NCBI GenBank assembly: GCA_947167125.1
Contig: CAMVGT010000003.1
Coordinates: 1 to 64,000, forward strand
Source of the DNA: an uncultured Erysipelotrichaceae bacterium
GTDB taxonomy: Bacteria > Bacillota_I > Bacilli_A > Erysipelotrichales > Erysipelotrichaceae
Direction: 5' to 3'
DNA: 64,000 nt
Under the pieces are notes generated by a model. That model was not told where the DNA came from and made no database searches. It was given only the letters and a program-made list of their open reading frames with translations. How positions within the stretch are numbered: the stretch's first letter is position 1; every line of letters starts with the position of its first letter. Positions 46,375 to 54,162 of this stretch are shown here, piece after piece. The position numbers were made by a program, and so were the translations under genes.

Positions 46375-47082
46375 ATGAAGAAAATATCGGTCTGTATGGC
46401 GACATACAATGGGGAAAAATATATTAAGGAACAGCTGGAGTCCATACTCTGTCAGCTTGGGGAAAATGATGAAGTGATCATTTCCGATGACGGATCGAAA
46501 GATTCCACACTGGACATTGTCCGCTCTTTTCAGGATCCGAGAATCCGGATCTATATGAATACAGGCGAACATGGATTCACAAAGAATTTTGAAAATGCGT
46601 TAAAGCACAGCACAGGCGATTATATTTTCATTTCCGATCAGGATGATGTCTGGATGAAGGATAAGGTCCGTGTCATGTGCGAAGCATTGAAATCATGGCC
46701 TCTTGTCGTACACGATGCGACAGTGACGGACGGTGATCTGAATGTCCGCTTTGAATCTTTCTTTCAGGAATACGGAATCCGCCAGGGATTCTTACGGACA
46801 TTGCTGAAGACAAGATATACCGGAGCGTGCATGGCAATGCGCAGGGAATTTCTGAAACGTGCTCTGCCGTTTCCCAGGAACCAGAAGCTGTGTCCTTATG
46901 ATTACTGGTTTGCCTATCTTGGCGAATATCATCATGAAGTTAAGCTTCTGCATATTCCTTTGATTTTATACCGCAGACATGAAAATACAGCTCTTCATGC
47001 GGGTGAATACAGCACACGTTCCTTCAATGAAAAGGTCGGCACAAGACTGTACTGTCTCAAAGAGCTGAGAAAACGGAAATAG
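46375..47082 (+). CDS. Glycosyltransferase family 2 (rhamnosyltransferase-like)
   Basis: A 235-residue GT-A enzyme. ISVCMATYNGEKYIKEQLESIL, IISDDGSKDST and FISDQDDVWM (metal-binding DxD) match GT2 transferases often annotated as alpha-L-rhamnosyl or alpha-L-fucosyl transferases. TGACMAMRREF and LYRRHENTALHAG follow. With rmlC/rmlD upstream, L-rhamnose is a reasonable donor guess. No membrane segment. It starts 11 bp after the flippase gene behind GAGGAG. Confidence 0.87.
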   Translation: MKKISVCMATYNGEKYIKEQLESILCQLGENDEVIISDDGSKDSTLDIVRSFQDPRIRIYMNTGEHGFTKNFENALKHSTGDYIFISDQDDVWMKDKVRVMCEALKSWPLVVHDATVTDGDLNVRFESFFQEYGIRQGFLRTLLKTRYTGACMAMRREFLKRALPFPRNQKLCPYDYWFAYLGEYHHEVKLLHIPLILYRRHENTALHAGEYSTRSFNEKVGTRLYCLKELRKRK

Positions 47083-47085
47083 ATT

Positions 47086-49176
47086 ATGAAATATCGGTTT
47101 GAAAGCATTTCCTACAAAGACGGAAAACGGATCCTCAACGGCTTCGCACTCGGAAAAAATCCGGAAGCGGAGATCTTTTATGCGGTTAAGGACCAAAATG
47201 GAAAAATGCTGAAAGCGGAAATCAAAAAGCTGACCCGCAATGATGTCGGCACAAGATTTTTAAACCGTGTTGTGGAAAATGATCTTGGCTTTACAGTCAG
47301 TGTTCCTTGTGAACAGACAGATACATTCACATTTGTGATCAAAGCAGGGAATGAAATCAAGGAACTGCGCATCAATGAGAATACAGCAGCTTATTACAAC
47401 GGCCTGATGAAGTTAAGAAACAATCCTGCTTTGCGGAATGTTTTAAACAGAATCAGAGGAATGCGGAATCATGAAATGTCCTATGACAGATGGTATACGC
47501 TTTCCAGGGCAAGTGAAAAGGAACTGGAACTGCAGAGGCGTTTTCTTGTAAGTGAAGAGATGCCGATGTTCTCCATTGTCATTCCTCTGTTCAGAACACC
47601 GCACAGTTTCTTAAAGGATCTGATTGAATCCATTCTGGCACAGACATACGGGAAGTTTGAAGTATGCTTTGCGGATGGAAGTGAAGATGATTCCTTAAAG
47701 GAAATTGTGGATAACTTTCATGACGCAAGACTTCATTACAGCTGGATTGGGGAAAACTTCGGAATTTCCGGAAATACCAACAAAGCTGTGGAAATGGCAT
47801 CAGGCGATTTTATCATGTTATGCGATCATGATGATCTGCTGACACCGGACGCATTGTTTGAAATGGCGCAGGGAATTATCAACAATCCGGAATGCGACTG
47901 TATCTATTCCGATGAGGATAAGATCGATCAAGCCGGAAAACATGTCTATGAGCCGCATTTCAAGCCGGATTTCAATATTGATATGTTACGGTGCGACAAC
48001 TATATCTGTCATCTGTTCGCAGTCAGAAAAACACTTGTGGATAACTATGGCGGATTTTTAACGGAATATGACGGCGCGCAGGATTTTGATTTCATTCTGC
48101 GGATGACGGAACATGCGCGCAAGACAGTCCATGTGCCGAAGATTCTGTATCACTGGCGCAGCTCTCCTGCTTCAACCGCCGCCAATCCGGAATCCAAGCT
48201 GTATGCCTACAGAGCCGGCGCCAAGGCGGTAAAAGCGCATTATGAACGGGTTCTCCCCAATGTAAAGATCAATGAAGTCACCGATGGGGAAAACTACGGC
48301 CTTTATCATGTGCATTTCCGTTTTGATGAAAAACCGCTTGTGTCGGTGATCATTCCCAACAAGGATCATAAGGATGATCTGGAACGGTGTGTCAGAACAC
48401 TGCTGGAAAAAAGCACATGGGGAAATTTGGAAGTTCTGATTGTGGAAAACAATTCAGAAGAAAAAGAAACTTTTGCGTGCTATGAAAGCCTGCAGAAGGA
48501 ATTCCCGCAGGTGCGTGTGATTGTTTATGAAGGAGAATTCAATTACTCCCGTATCAACAATCTCGGCGTCTCTGAGGCAAAGGGTGAATACATTCTTCTT
48601 TTAAACAATGACACTGCATTGATCGAACCATCCTCAATTGAAGAGATGATGGGCTATGCACAAAGAGAAGATGTCGGTGCTGTCGGATGCCGTCTGCTGT
48701 ATGAAGACGGGTCGTTTCAGCATGCCGGCGTTATCATCGGCATCGGTGTCGCGGATCATGCGTTTAAGGGGACTTTTCCCGGTGACGGAACCTATTTCAA
48801 CCGTTCGATGACGGCGCAGGATTATTCGGCAGTCACTGCCGCGGCGATGATGACAAAAAAGAGTGTCTATGAAGAACTGGGCGGACTGGATGAGAATCTG
48901 GCGGTTGCGTTCAATGATATTGATTACTGTCTGAAACTGAATCAGGCAGGAAAGCTTGTGGTTTATAATCCGTATGCCTGCTTCTATCACTATGAATCCA
49001 AGAGCAGGGGACTGGATACGACATCGGAAAAAAATGCCCGCTATATGCAGGAACTGAGCTTATTCACTGACAGGTGGAAGGATTTCTATCAGAAGGGAGA
49101 TCCGTATTACAATCCGAATCTGACAACAGAAAAAACCAATTTCTCACTTGGAAAACCAAGAGAAAGAATCATCTGA
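47086..49176 (+). CDS. Large two-module GT2 glycosyltransferase
   Basis: A 696-residue protein with an N-terminal beta-rich domain (about 1-110), a helical connector (SRASEKELELQRRF) and two GT2 domains. The first (about 160-400) has SIVIPLFRTPHSFLKDLIESIL and LCDHDDLLTPD; the second (about 415-690) has SVIIPNKDHKDDLERCVRTLL, LLLNNDTALIEP and VAFNDIDYCLKLNQAG. Both modules look catalytically intact. The plan is that of capsule and rhamnan transferases adding two sugars in turn. Last gene of the first glycan operon, ending in a strong terminator. Confidence 0.87.
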   Translation: MKYRFESISYKDGKRILNGFALGKNPEAEIFYAVKDQNGKMLKAEIKKLTRNDVGTRFLNRVVENDLGFTVSVPCEQTDTFTFVIKAGNEIKELRINENTAAYYNGLMKLRNNPALRNVLNRIRGMRNHEMSYDRWYTLSRASEKELELQRRFLVSEEMPMFSIVIPLFRTPHSFLKDLIESILAQTYGKFEVCFADGSEDDSLKEIVDNFHDARLHYSWIGENFGISGNTNKAVEMASGDFIMLCDHDDLLTPDALFEMAQGIINNPECDCIYSDEDKIDQAGKHVYEPHFKPDFNIDMLRCDNYICHLFAVRKTLVDNYGGFLTEYDGAQDFDFILRMTEHARKTVHVPKILYHWRSSPASTAANPESKLYAYRAGAKAVKAHYERVLPNVKINEVTDGENYGLYHVHFRFDEKPLVSVIIPNKDHKDDLERCVRTLLEKSTWGNLEVLIVENNSEEKETFACYESLQKEFPQVRVIVYEGEFNYSRINNLGVSEAKGEYILLLNNDTALIEPSSIEEMMGYAQREDVGAVGCRLLYEDGSFQHAGVIIGIGVADHAFKGTFPGDGTYFNRSMTAQDYSAVTAAAMMTKKSVYEELGGLDENLAVAFNDIDYCLKLNQAGKLVVYNPYACFYHYESKSRGLDTTSEKNARYMQELSLFTDRWKDFYQKGDPYYNPNLTTEKTNFSLGKPRERII

Positions 49177-49185
49177 ACTATGTGG

Positions 49186-49215
49186 CGGAGAATGTACATG
49201 CATTCTCCGTTTTTT
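49186..49215 (+). terminator. Rho-independent terminator of the first glycan operon
   Basis: CGGAGAATG (49186-49194) pairs perfectly with CATTCTCCG (49201-49209), loop of 6, followed by six T. Confidence 0.92.
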
Positions 49216-49546
49216 GTGCGCTTTAACATTCCTTAAAGTTTATTATTCGTTTTTTCGGAAACTGGAAAATGATGAAAAGTTAATGGAAAGCGTTAAAAAT
49301 GACGATTATTTTCAATGAACCTCCGGTTAAATCGATAATTTATATACAAAATGTATATAATTATTCTGGAATGGTGTAAAATATTCTCGGGACAATTGTG
49401 CAGGAAGATAAATTTGAAAGTGTGAAGTATCTGCGAGTCTTCTTGCTATGTGAAGCAGAGAAGCTTTCTGGTTCTGATATAAATGACAGGTATGTATTTT
49501 CATCCCTGTCTATACGGTACGCAGCGCATTTCTGCATGTAGAATGG
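49216..49546. other. AT-rich intergenic region before the ATPase cassette
   Basis: About 330 bp with no convincing coding sequence and visibly more AT-rich than the flanks. It holds an inverted repeat CTTTAA-cattcc-TTAAAG (49221-49238) and the perfect palindrome TATATACA-AAA-TGTATATA (49341-49359), whose right arm overlaps a TATAAT box (49356-49361). This arrangement could be a repressed promoter for the following genes, although no clear -35 box is seen. Confidence 0.6.
49341..49361. promoter_or_regulatory. Palindrome overlapping a -10 box
   Basis: TATATACA and TGTATATA arms are perfect inverted repeats around AAA, and TATAAT begins inside the right arm. A repressor bound here would cover the -10 element. 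The start codon of the ATPase is about 185 bp downstream. Confidence 0.45.
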
Positions 49547-50905
49547 ATGTTTAATATGAATGGAGTTTATTTAATCAGCTACGCTGTTAAGGGTATTAAG
49601 AATCTGGATGAATGGGTCTTTTTATCTTTCTACAAAAAGACAATCAAAAAAGACTTCGATGTCTATGGATACAATCTCAAAGGTATTTATGGAGCGAACG
49701 GTTCCGGCAAAACCGGTATTATCACATCAGTGAAAATTCTGAAAAGACTGCTTCTTGAACAGCACTATTTAAGCGGCAAAGTTATTCAGGATGAACTTAA
49801 TGCACTGATTAACAGGAAAACAGGAAAACTGGAAATTGCTGTGGAGTATCTGTTCCCTGTACAGGATGCATTAATACTCTTTAATTATGAAATTAAAGTT
49901 GGTCGCAACAGTTTCGGCCTGTATGAAATTGAAAGTGAAAAGCTATCCTATAAAAATGCCACCTCTTCCTCGGCTTCTTCAAAATTATGTTTCAGTACTG
50001 ATCATGGAAATCTTCAGATACATTCAGCTGATGTATATGCAAAGCTTGTAGATGAACTGACGAAGAATCTTTTAGCAGGTTCTGCAATGGCATCAATTGT
50101 CAGAATGAATGACAGGCTGCGGCAGCCGGGCAGTGAGATGGAAAATGTGCTTTGGATTATGCTTATGTCTTTGATTATCTTTGCACTCAGCCTGAATATC
50201 TGCACTGAAACAGGAGATGATCACAGAAATTATCATTTGAGTAACTATCTCGATTCTGAAAATAGTCCGAATAATTTTGATCTCAAATCAATGATACAGC
50301 AGATTGATAAGCTGAAGGGACCGGATACAGGTGTGTTTTCTGCTGAGCTGATTTCAGTCCCGAAAAGGAGTTACGGTTCTTTTGAAAAGCATGTTAATAA
50401 GCTGTACGAGTTCCTGCATATTTTCAAAAACGATTTAGACGGAATTGACATTGATAAAAAAGATGATGGTGAGAATTATGTCTGCACTTTCATTATGAAT
50501 TATGGCGATTACTCAGTTGACGCTGAATTCGAGAGCGCAGGGATCAAGAAACTGATCCGGCTGTTTTACTACATTGAAAATGCAGTGAACGGCAATATTG
50601 TTTTCATTGATGAACTTGATTCCAGTCTTCACGATGTTTATCTTTGTGCACTTCTTGAATATCTGAAAGATAACGCAAAAGGGCAGCTGTGCTTTACCAC
50701 GCATAATGTGGGACCGATGGATATCCTGAAAACGAATAAGAAATCAATTGATTTCTTATCGACGGATCACAAAATCTATTCCTGGACAGCCAATGGAAAT
50801 TATTCTCCTGCAGCTTTGTATAAAAAAGGAATGATCGAAGGATCGCCATTCAATGTTTTCCCGTTTGATTTTGCCAATGCTTTCTATACGGAGGATGAGC
50901 AATGA
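49547..50905 (+). CDS. ABC-type AAA ATPase (AAA_15/AAA_21-like), putative defence ATPase
   Basis: A 452-residue cytoplasmic ATPase: Walker A GANGSGKT (49-56), a long middle helical insert with no recognised domain (about 80-320), Walker B VFIDELDSSLHD (Asp355, Glu356) and an H-loop-type FTTHN (His386). This is the split-ATPase layout of SMC/RecF-like AAA_15/AAA_21 proteins found in OLD, RloA and PARIS AriA defence ATPases. Its codon use is more AT-rich than the glycan genes around it. The gene overlaps the next by 4 bp (ATGA). Start at 49547 or 49556; neither has a strong ribosome site. Confidence 0.82.
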   Translation: MFNMNGVYLISYAVKGIKNLDEWVFLSFYKKTIKKDFDVYGYNLKGIYGANGSGKTGIITSVKILKRLLLEQHYLSGKVIQDELNALINRKTGKLEIAVEYLFPVQDALILFNYEIKVGRNSFGLYEIESEKLSYKNATSSSASSKLCFSTDHGNLQIHSADVYAKLVDELTKNLLAGSAMASIVRMNDRLRQPGSEMENVLWIMLMSLIIFALSLNICTETGDDHRNYHLSNYLDSENSPNNFDLKSMIQQIDKLKGPDTGVFSAELISVPKRSYGSFEKHVNKLYEFLHIFKNDLDGIDIDKKDDGENYVCTFIMNYGDYSVDAEFESAGIKKLIRLFYYIENAVNGNIVFIDELDSSLHDVYLCALLEYLKDNAKGQLCFTTHNVGPMDILKTNKKSIDFLSTDHKIYSWTANGNYSPAALYKKGMIEGSPFNVFPFDFANAFYTEDEQ

Positions 50906-51432
50906 AAAGCATTCAGCTGATCTTCTGTGTGGAAACCAACAAAAAAAGCGATACAGATTTCAAATATCTGCTGAGCGCTGTCCGACAGTTTTATCAGATT
51001 GGTTCGCACGTGAGAATTGACCGTGTTTATATGGATGGAAGAGGTAACTATTGCGTTCCCAAAGTGGAAAAACAGATAAGAACCCTTGTAAATCAGTTTC
51101 AGGCTTCCAACCGTGACAATGTCAGCTATGCAATCTATTGTTTTGATTGTGACAAATATGATGTCAAACCGGAAGACCGTCAGTTTCTTAGCGAGGCTTC
51201 TCAATACTGCGCAAAAGATAAGTTCAGAAGATTTGTCTGGTTCTGCCGGGACGTTGAGGATGTTTTTCTCGGAAAGCAGATTGATGATAAACAAAAAACA
51301 AGGGAAGCGAATCATTTTCAAGTCAGGAAAATGATTCAGTCTTTTGATTTCGAAAAGCTTACAGCTAAAGAATACAAACCTCACTATAGCAATCTCTGCC
51401 TTGTGCTGGACGAATTTCTCGAGCGGAAATGA
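50902..51432 (+). CDS. RloB/TOPRIM-like partner protein, putative effector
   Basis: A 176-residue protein with a pattern like RloB and DUF4435/TOPRIM-type proteins: strand plus acidic residue LIFCVETNKKSDTDFKYLL (Glu11), a GRGNY segment (47-50), then YAIYCFDCDKYD (Asp82 and Asp84, a DxD motif) and a further FVWFCRDVEDVFLG. In TOPRIM enzymes such an early Glu and DxD bind metal for strand cleavage. Overlap with the ATPase gene implies a two-subunit system. The match is by motif and layout only; the effector activity is inferred. Nothing membrane-associated is seen. Confidence 0.65.
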   Translation: MKSIQLIFCVETNKKSDTDFKYLLSAVRQFYQIGSHVRIDRVYMDGRGNYCVPKVEKQIRTLVNQFQASNRDNVSYAIYCFDCDKYDVKPEDRQFLSEASQYCAKDKFRRFVWFCRDVEDVFLGKQIDDKQKTREANHFQVRKMIQSFDFEKLTAKEYKPHYSNLCLVLDEFLERK

Positions 51433-51549
51433 ATAAGCGGATTGAAGCGTTTTTGGAATACTTGAAAACTGGCGGGGTGTAAACCGGCGGCTGCAGCATA
51501 TTTCCGGGAATAATTGCGATGCAAGTTCAGATATTATGATGGGAATCTA

Positions 51550-51578
51550 TTGAAATTGGCATTCTACATATGTAGAAT
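51550..51578 (+). promoter_or_regulatory. blaI promoter
   Basis: TTGAAA (51550-51555) and TAGAAT (51573-51578) with a 17-bp spacer. The -10 box is part of the first BlaI operator, so bound repressor would block polymerase. Confidence 0.88.
51561..51578. promoter_or_regulatory. BlaI operator 1
   Basis: ATTCTACATATGTAGAAT is a perfect 18-bp palindrome with the TACA-NN-TGTA core known for BlaI/MecI binding. Confidence 0.9.
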
Positions 51579-51587
51579 AAAATTGTA

Positions 51588-51599
51588 CTACAAATGTAG
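51588..51599. promoter_or_regulatory. BlaI operator 2
   Basis: CTACAAATGTAG has the same TACAAATGTA core. Its centre is 24 bp from that of operator 1, and it covers the likely transcription start. Confidence 0.88.
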
Positions 51600-51611
51600 A
51601 AGGAGGCTTGT

Positions 51612-51977
51612 ATGAAACGGCTGCCGGATGGAGAGCTGGAAGTGATGCAGGCGGTATGGGCCTGTGAAGCTCCGGTTCAAAGAGAAGAAATTGAAAAAGT
51701 GATCAGTCAGACGCATCCTATGGCGCTGACGACACTTTTAACTATGTTGACAAGGCTTTCGGAGAAAGGTTTTATCCGGATTGAGAAAAACGGAAGAAGA
51801 AGTCAGTACATTCCGCTTGTGGCACAGAGCGAATACCGGGCACAGCAGAGCAGAAGCTTTATCGACCGGATGTTCGACGGTTCAATGAGTGATTTTGCGG
51901 CGGCTTTATGTGAAAGCGGAATTCCGGATGAGGATCTCGCGGAACTGCAGAAGATGCTGGAGAAGATGAGAAAATGA
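51612..51977 (+). CDS. blaI: BlaI/MecI/CopY family repressor
   Basis: A 121-residue winged-helix repressor. LPDGELEVMQAVWACEAPVQREEIEKVI and ALTTLLTMLTRLSEKGFIRIEKNGRRSQYIPLV are the family DNA-binding domain; the C-terminus is the dimerisation helix region. It sits directly behind two palindromic operators and so represses itself and blaR1. Signal-driven cleavage by the BlaR1-like protease would release it. The gene overlaps blaR1 by 4 bp. No beta-lactamase or extra PBP gene follows, so the signal and target may not be beta-lactams. Confidence 0.93.
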   Translation: MKRLPDGELEVMQAVWACEAPVQREEIEKVISQTHPMALTTLLTMLTRLSEKGFIRIEKNGRRSQYIPLVAQSEYRAQQSRSFIDRMFDGSMSDFAAALCESGIPDEDLAELQKMLEKMRK

Positions 51978-53089
51978 CTGTGAATTTTCCTGATCCGCAG
52001 GCTCTGCGTGAACATGTCATCTTACTGGCGGGTCTTTCCGTGATCCTTGCGCTGATAACGCTGTATAACATAAAACATAACAGCACCGAATACGGTGAAA
52101 GGTTCGTGCCGCTGTTCGGTATGAGCTATCTGTTTGTATGCTCGTTGGTCATTACGCCGCTGATGAATTTTATATTTCTTCGTTCTGATCTGCAGCGGAA
52201 TCTCACCTACATCGGATCTGTGATGTTCCGGGTATTTCTGATTTCAGCTGTTTATTATCCGCTTCTGTTAATCGCGCACCGGTTTCTCAGAAAAAGATAT
52301 CATCCCTCACTGACGGCGGTACTGTGGCAGCTGCCGTCTGTGATATACGTCCCAAATTTTATACTGAACAGCAATCTTAAAACCAGCGGAATTCAGTTTG
52401 CGATCAGCCGGAATCTTTTCAATGCATTCTTTGCGGTATGGCTGTGCGGTTTTGTTTTCTGCATGGGAAAGAAAATCATTGAGCATAATGTACTGAAAAG
52501 AAGAATACAGAATGACTGCATGGAAGCGGATGAACATATGATGGAAATATACCGGAAAGAAATCCGGTATCTGCGTCATCAGTCTGAACCTCCGGTCTAT
52601 ATCTCATCAGCAGTAAGGACACCGCTTTCAATCAGGGGCATTCTGTTCGGTACGGACAATATCATTCTTCCGGTGAAAAACTATTCGGATGATGAGCTGC
52701 AGCTGATCTTCCGGCATGAACTGATTCATATTCAGCGGCAGGATATCGGCGCAAAATTTATGATGGCAGTGATTCAGTCGTTTCTGTGGTTCGTGCCGGG
52801 AATCCGGGAGACTTCCAAAGCTGCCTCAGAAGATATTGAATTAAGCTGCGATCAGGCAGTGATTCTTGATCTGGATGAGGAACAGAAACAGAATTATGCA
52901 GATCTGATTCTGCATACAGCAGGAGATGAAAAAGGATTCACAAGCTGTCTCAGTGCTTCCGGGGAATCATTGAAATACCGTTTGCTGAATCTGTATGAAA
53001 CCAGAAACAGATACGGAACAGTTCTGATTGCGGTATGTCTGTTTGTGATCCTGGTGATCAGCACTCACTTTACCGTCACAATCGGCTGA
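51974..53089 (+). CDS. blaR1: M56 family peptidase, BlaR1-like without sensor domain
   Basis: A 371-residue membrane metalloprotease with about three helices before the protease loop and one at the C-terminus. The zinc site HELIH (248-252, in FRHELIHIQRQD) and EDIELSCDQAV are conserved BlaR1 features. Classical BlaR1 proteins are near 600 residues and carry an extracellular penicillin-binding sensor; here the protein ends just after the last helix (FVILVISTHFTVTIG). It must sense something differently, perhaps through its membrane part or the next gene product. Confidence 0.87.
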   Translation: MTVNFPDPQALREHVILLAGLSVILALITLYNIKHNSTEYGERFVPLFGMSYLFVCSLVITPLMNFIFLRSDLQRNLTYIGSVMFRVFLISAVYYPLLLIAHRFLRKRYHPSLTAVLWQLPSVIYVPNFILNSNLKTSGIQFAISRNLFNAFFAVWLCGFVFCMGKKIIEHNVLKRRIQNDCMEADEHMMEIYRKEIRYLRHQSEPPVYISSAVRTPLSIRGILFGTDNIILPVKNYSDDELQLIFRHELIHIQRQDIGAKFMMAVIQSFLWFVPGIRETSKAASEDIELSCDQAVILDLDEEQKQNYADLILHTAGDEKGFTSCLSASGESLKYRLLNLYETRNRYGTVLIAVCLFVILVISTHFTVTIG

Positions 53090-53149
53090 TCCTGTACAAA
53101 ATATATGTGAAATCATGTATGGTGGAAGTGAAGAAGGGAGGCTTGCATC

Positions 53150-54037
53150 ATGAAAAAACAAGGATTTGCAGGACTGGCGATGATTCTGCTTATGATTGTA
53201 TGTTTCACACTTCCTGTTTATGCGGACAGCGGTCCCAAACCATCATTGACCATTCAGTGTTCAGGCATTGATGAAAAGGCATATGTCACGGTTCTTTCGA
53301 CAGTTGAACAATACGGGCCTAACAGCCCGAAGGATGAACTGGATTTTGAAATCCGTGCCAAGGAAGATCCGGTATGGTTTGAAAACACAGGGATTAATAA
53401 AGAAATCTACATTTCCTTCTGCAAAGAAACAGAACGGCTGAATGAGGCAGGGGAGAAGCTGTATTTCTGGGGTGTTGTTTCACCGGCTGAAAAAGATTAT
53501 CTGTTCGGCTACTGGCCGCCGGAAGAATTCCGGATCTTGATTTATCTTGCGGACAGCGGAAGATTTATCCTTTCCGAAAAGACATATACACGCACTGCAT
53601 TCCGGACGGTTCTGAAATGCACATATGAAGACGGAAGCCTGTCCGTCATGGATATCAGCACTGCTGAAACCAATGCCGGGGCACTGGCCTTCCGGATTCT
53701 GCTGACAATCATTGCGGAATTCCTTGTCGGCTGTCTGTTTATGAAACATGACGGCAGAAGCCGGATTGCGATTGTATTGGTAAATCTGGTGACACAATTG
53801 GTTCTGAATTTCGGTCTGAGCATGGCGGTTTATGCATTCGGATACGGCATGGCTGCGTATTACGCAGTGCTGGCCGTGCTGGAAATTCTGATTGTAATAG
53901 CGGAATGGAAAGCTTATGAAAAATGGATTCCTGCTCCGCAATTGAAAAATCCGTTTGTATATTCTCTGCTTGCCAACTGTGCTTCCTTTGCGGCAGGTGT
54001 GATCATGGCTTCAATGATGCCGTTTTTCTTCAGATAA
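53150..54037 (+). CDS. Exported/membrane protein linked to blaIR, unknown function
   Basis: A 295-residue protein with a signal peptide (MKKQGFAGLAMILLMIVCFTLPVYA), an extracellular domain (about 27-185) beginning DSGPKPSLTIQCSG, and four C-terminal transmembrane helices (about 183-290). I recall proteins with this GPKPS start next to BlaI/BlaR1-like pairs but cannot name a family. The start follows GGGAGG, 60 bp after blaR1, and no terminator lies between them, so it is probably the regulated target or a sensor partner of the system. Confidence 0.72.
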   Translation: MKKQGFAGLAMILLMIVCFTLPVYADSGPKPSLTIQCSGIDEKAYVTVLSTVEQYGPNSPKDELDFEIRAKEDPVWFENTGINKEIYISFCKETERLNEAGEKLYFWGVVSPAEKDYLFGYWPPEEFRILIYLADSGRFILSEKTYTRTAFRTVLKCTYEDGSLSVMDISTAETNAGALAFRILLTIIAEFLVGCLFMKHDGRSRIAIVLVNLVTQLVLNFGLSMAVYAFGYGMAAYYAVLAVLEILIVIAEWKAYEKWIPAPQLKNPFVYSLLANCASFAAGVIMASMMPFFFR

Positions 54038-54052
54038 GAGAATCATTTTTGA

Positions 54053-54085
54053 AAAATCACTTCGGTCAGGAAGTGATTTTCTTTC
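54053..54085 (+). terminator. Rho-independent terminator
   Basis: AAAATCACTTC (54053-54063) pairs perfectly with GAAGTGATTTT (54070-54080), followed by CTTTC. It closes the blaI-blaR1-membrane protein unit. Confidence 0.82.
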
Positions 54086-54095
54086 GGCTGAAAGT

Positions 54096-54123
54096 TTGTA
54101 ATCCCATGATGATCGTATATAAT
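54096..54123 (+). promoter_or_regulatory. Promoter of the ABC exporter operon
   Basis: TTGTAA (54096-54101) and a perfect TATAAT (54118-54123) with a 16-bp spacer, about 40 bp before the ATG; AGGAG ribosome site at about 54153. Confidence 0.65.
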
Positions 54124-54162
54124 GCAGAGTGACAGATTTTAATCGGTCTGTCAGGAGTATCT

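Noticed and set aside
49262..49290. cre-like sequence near AAAGCGTTAAAA
   Set aside because: Two fixed positions mismatch the consensus and it is not placed on a clear promoter.
51974..53089. Frameshifted longer blaR1 whose sensor domain lies downstream
   Set aside because: The sequence from 53090 to 53150 and the next gene show no penicillin-binding motifs (no SxxK/KTG pattern seen), so the short form appears genuine.
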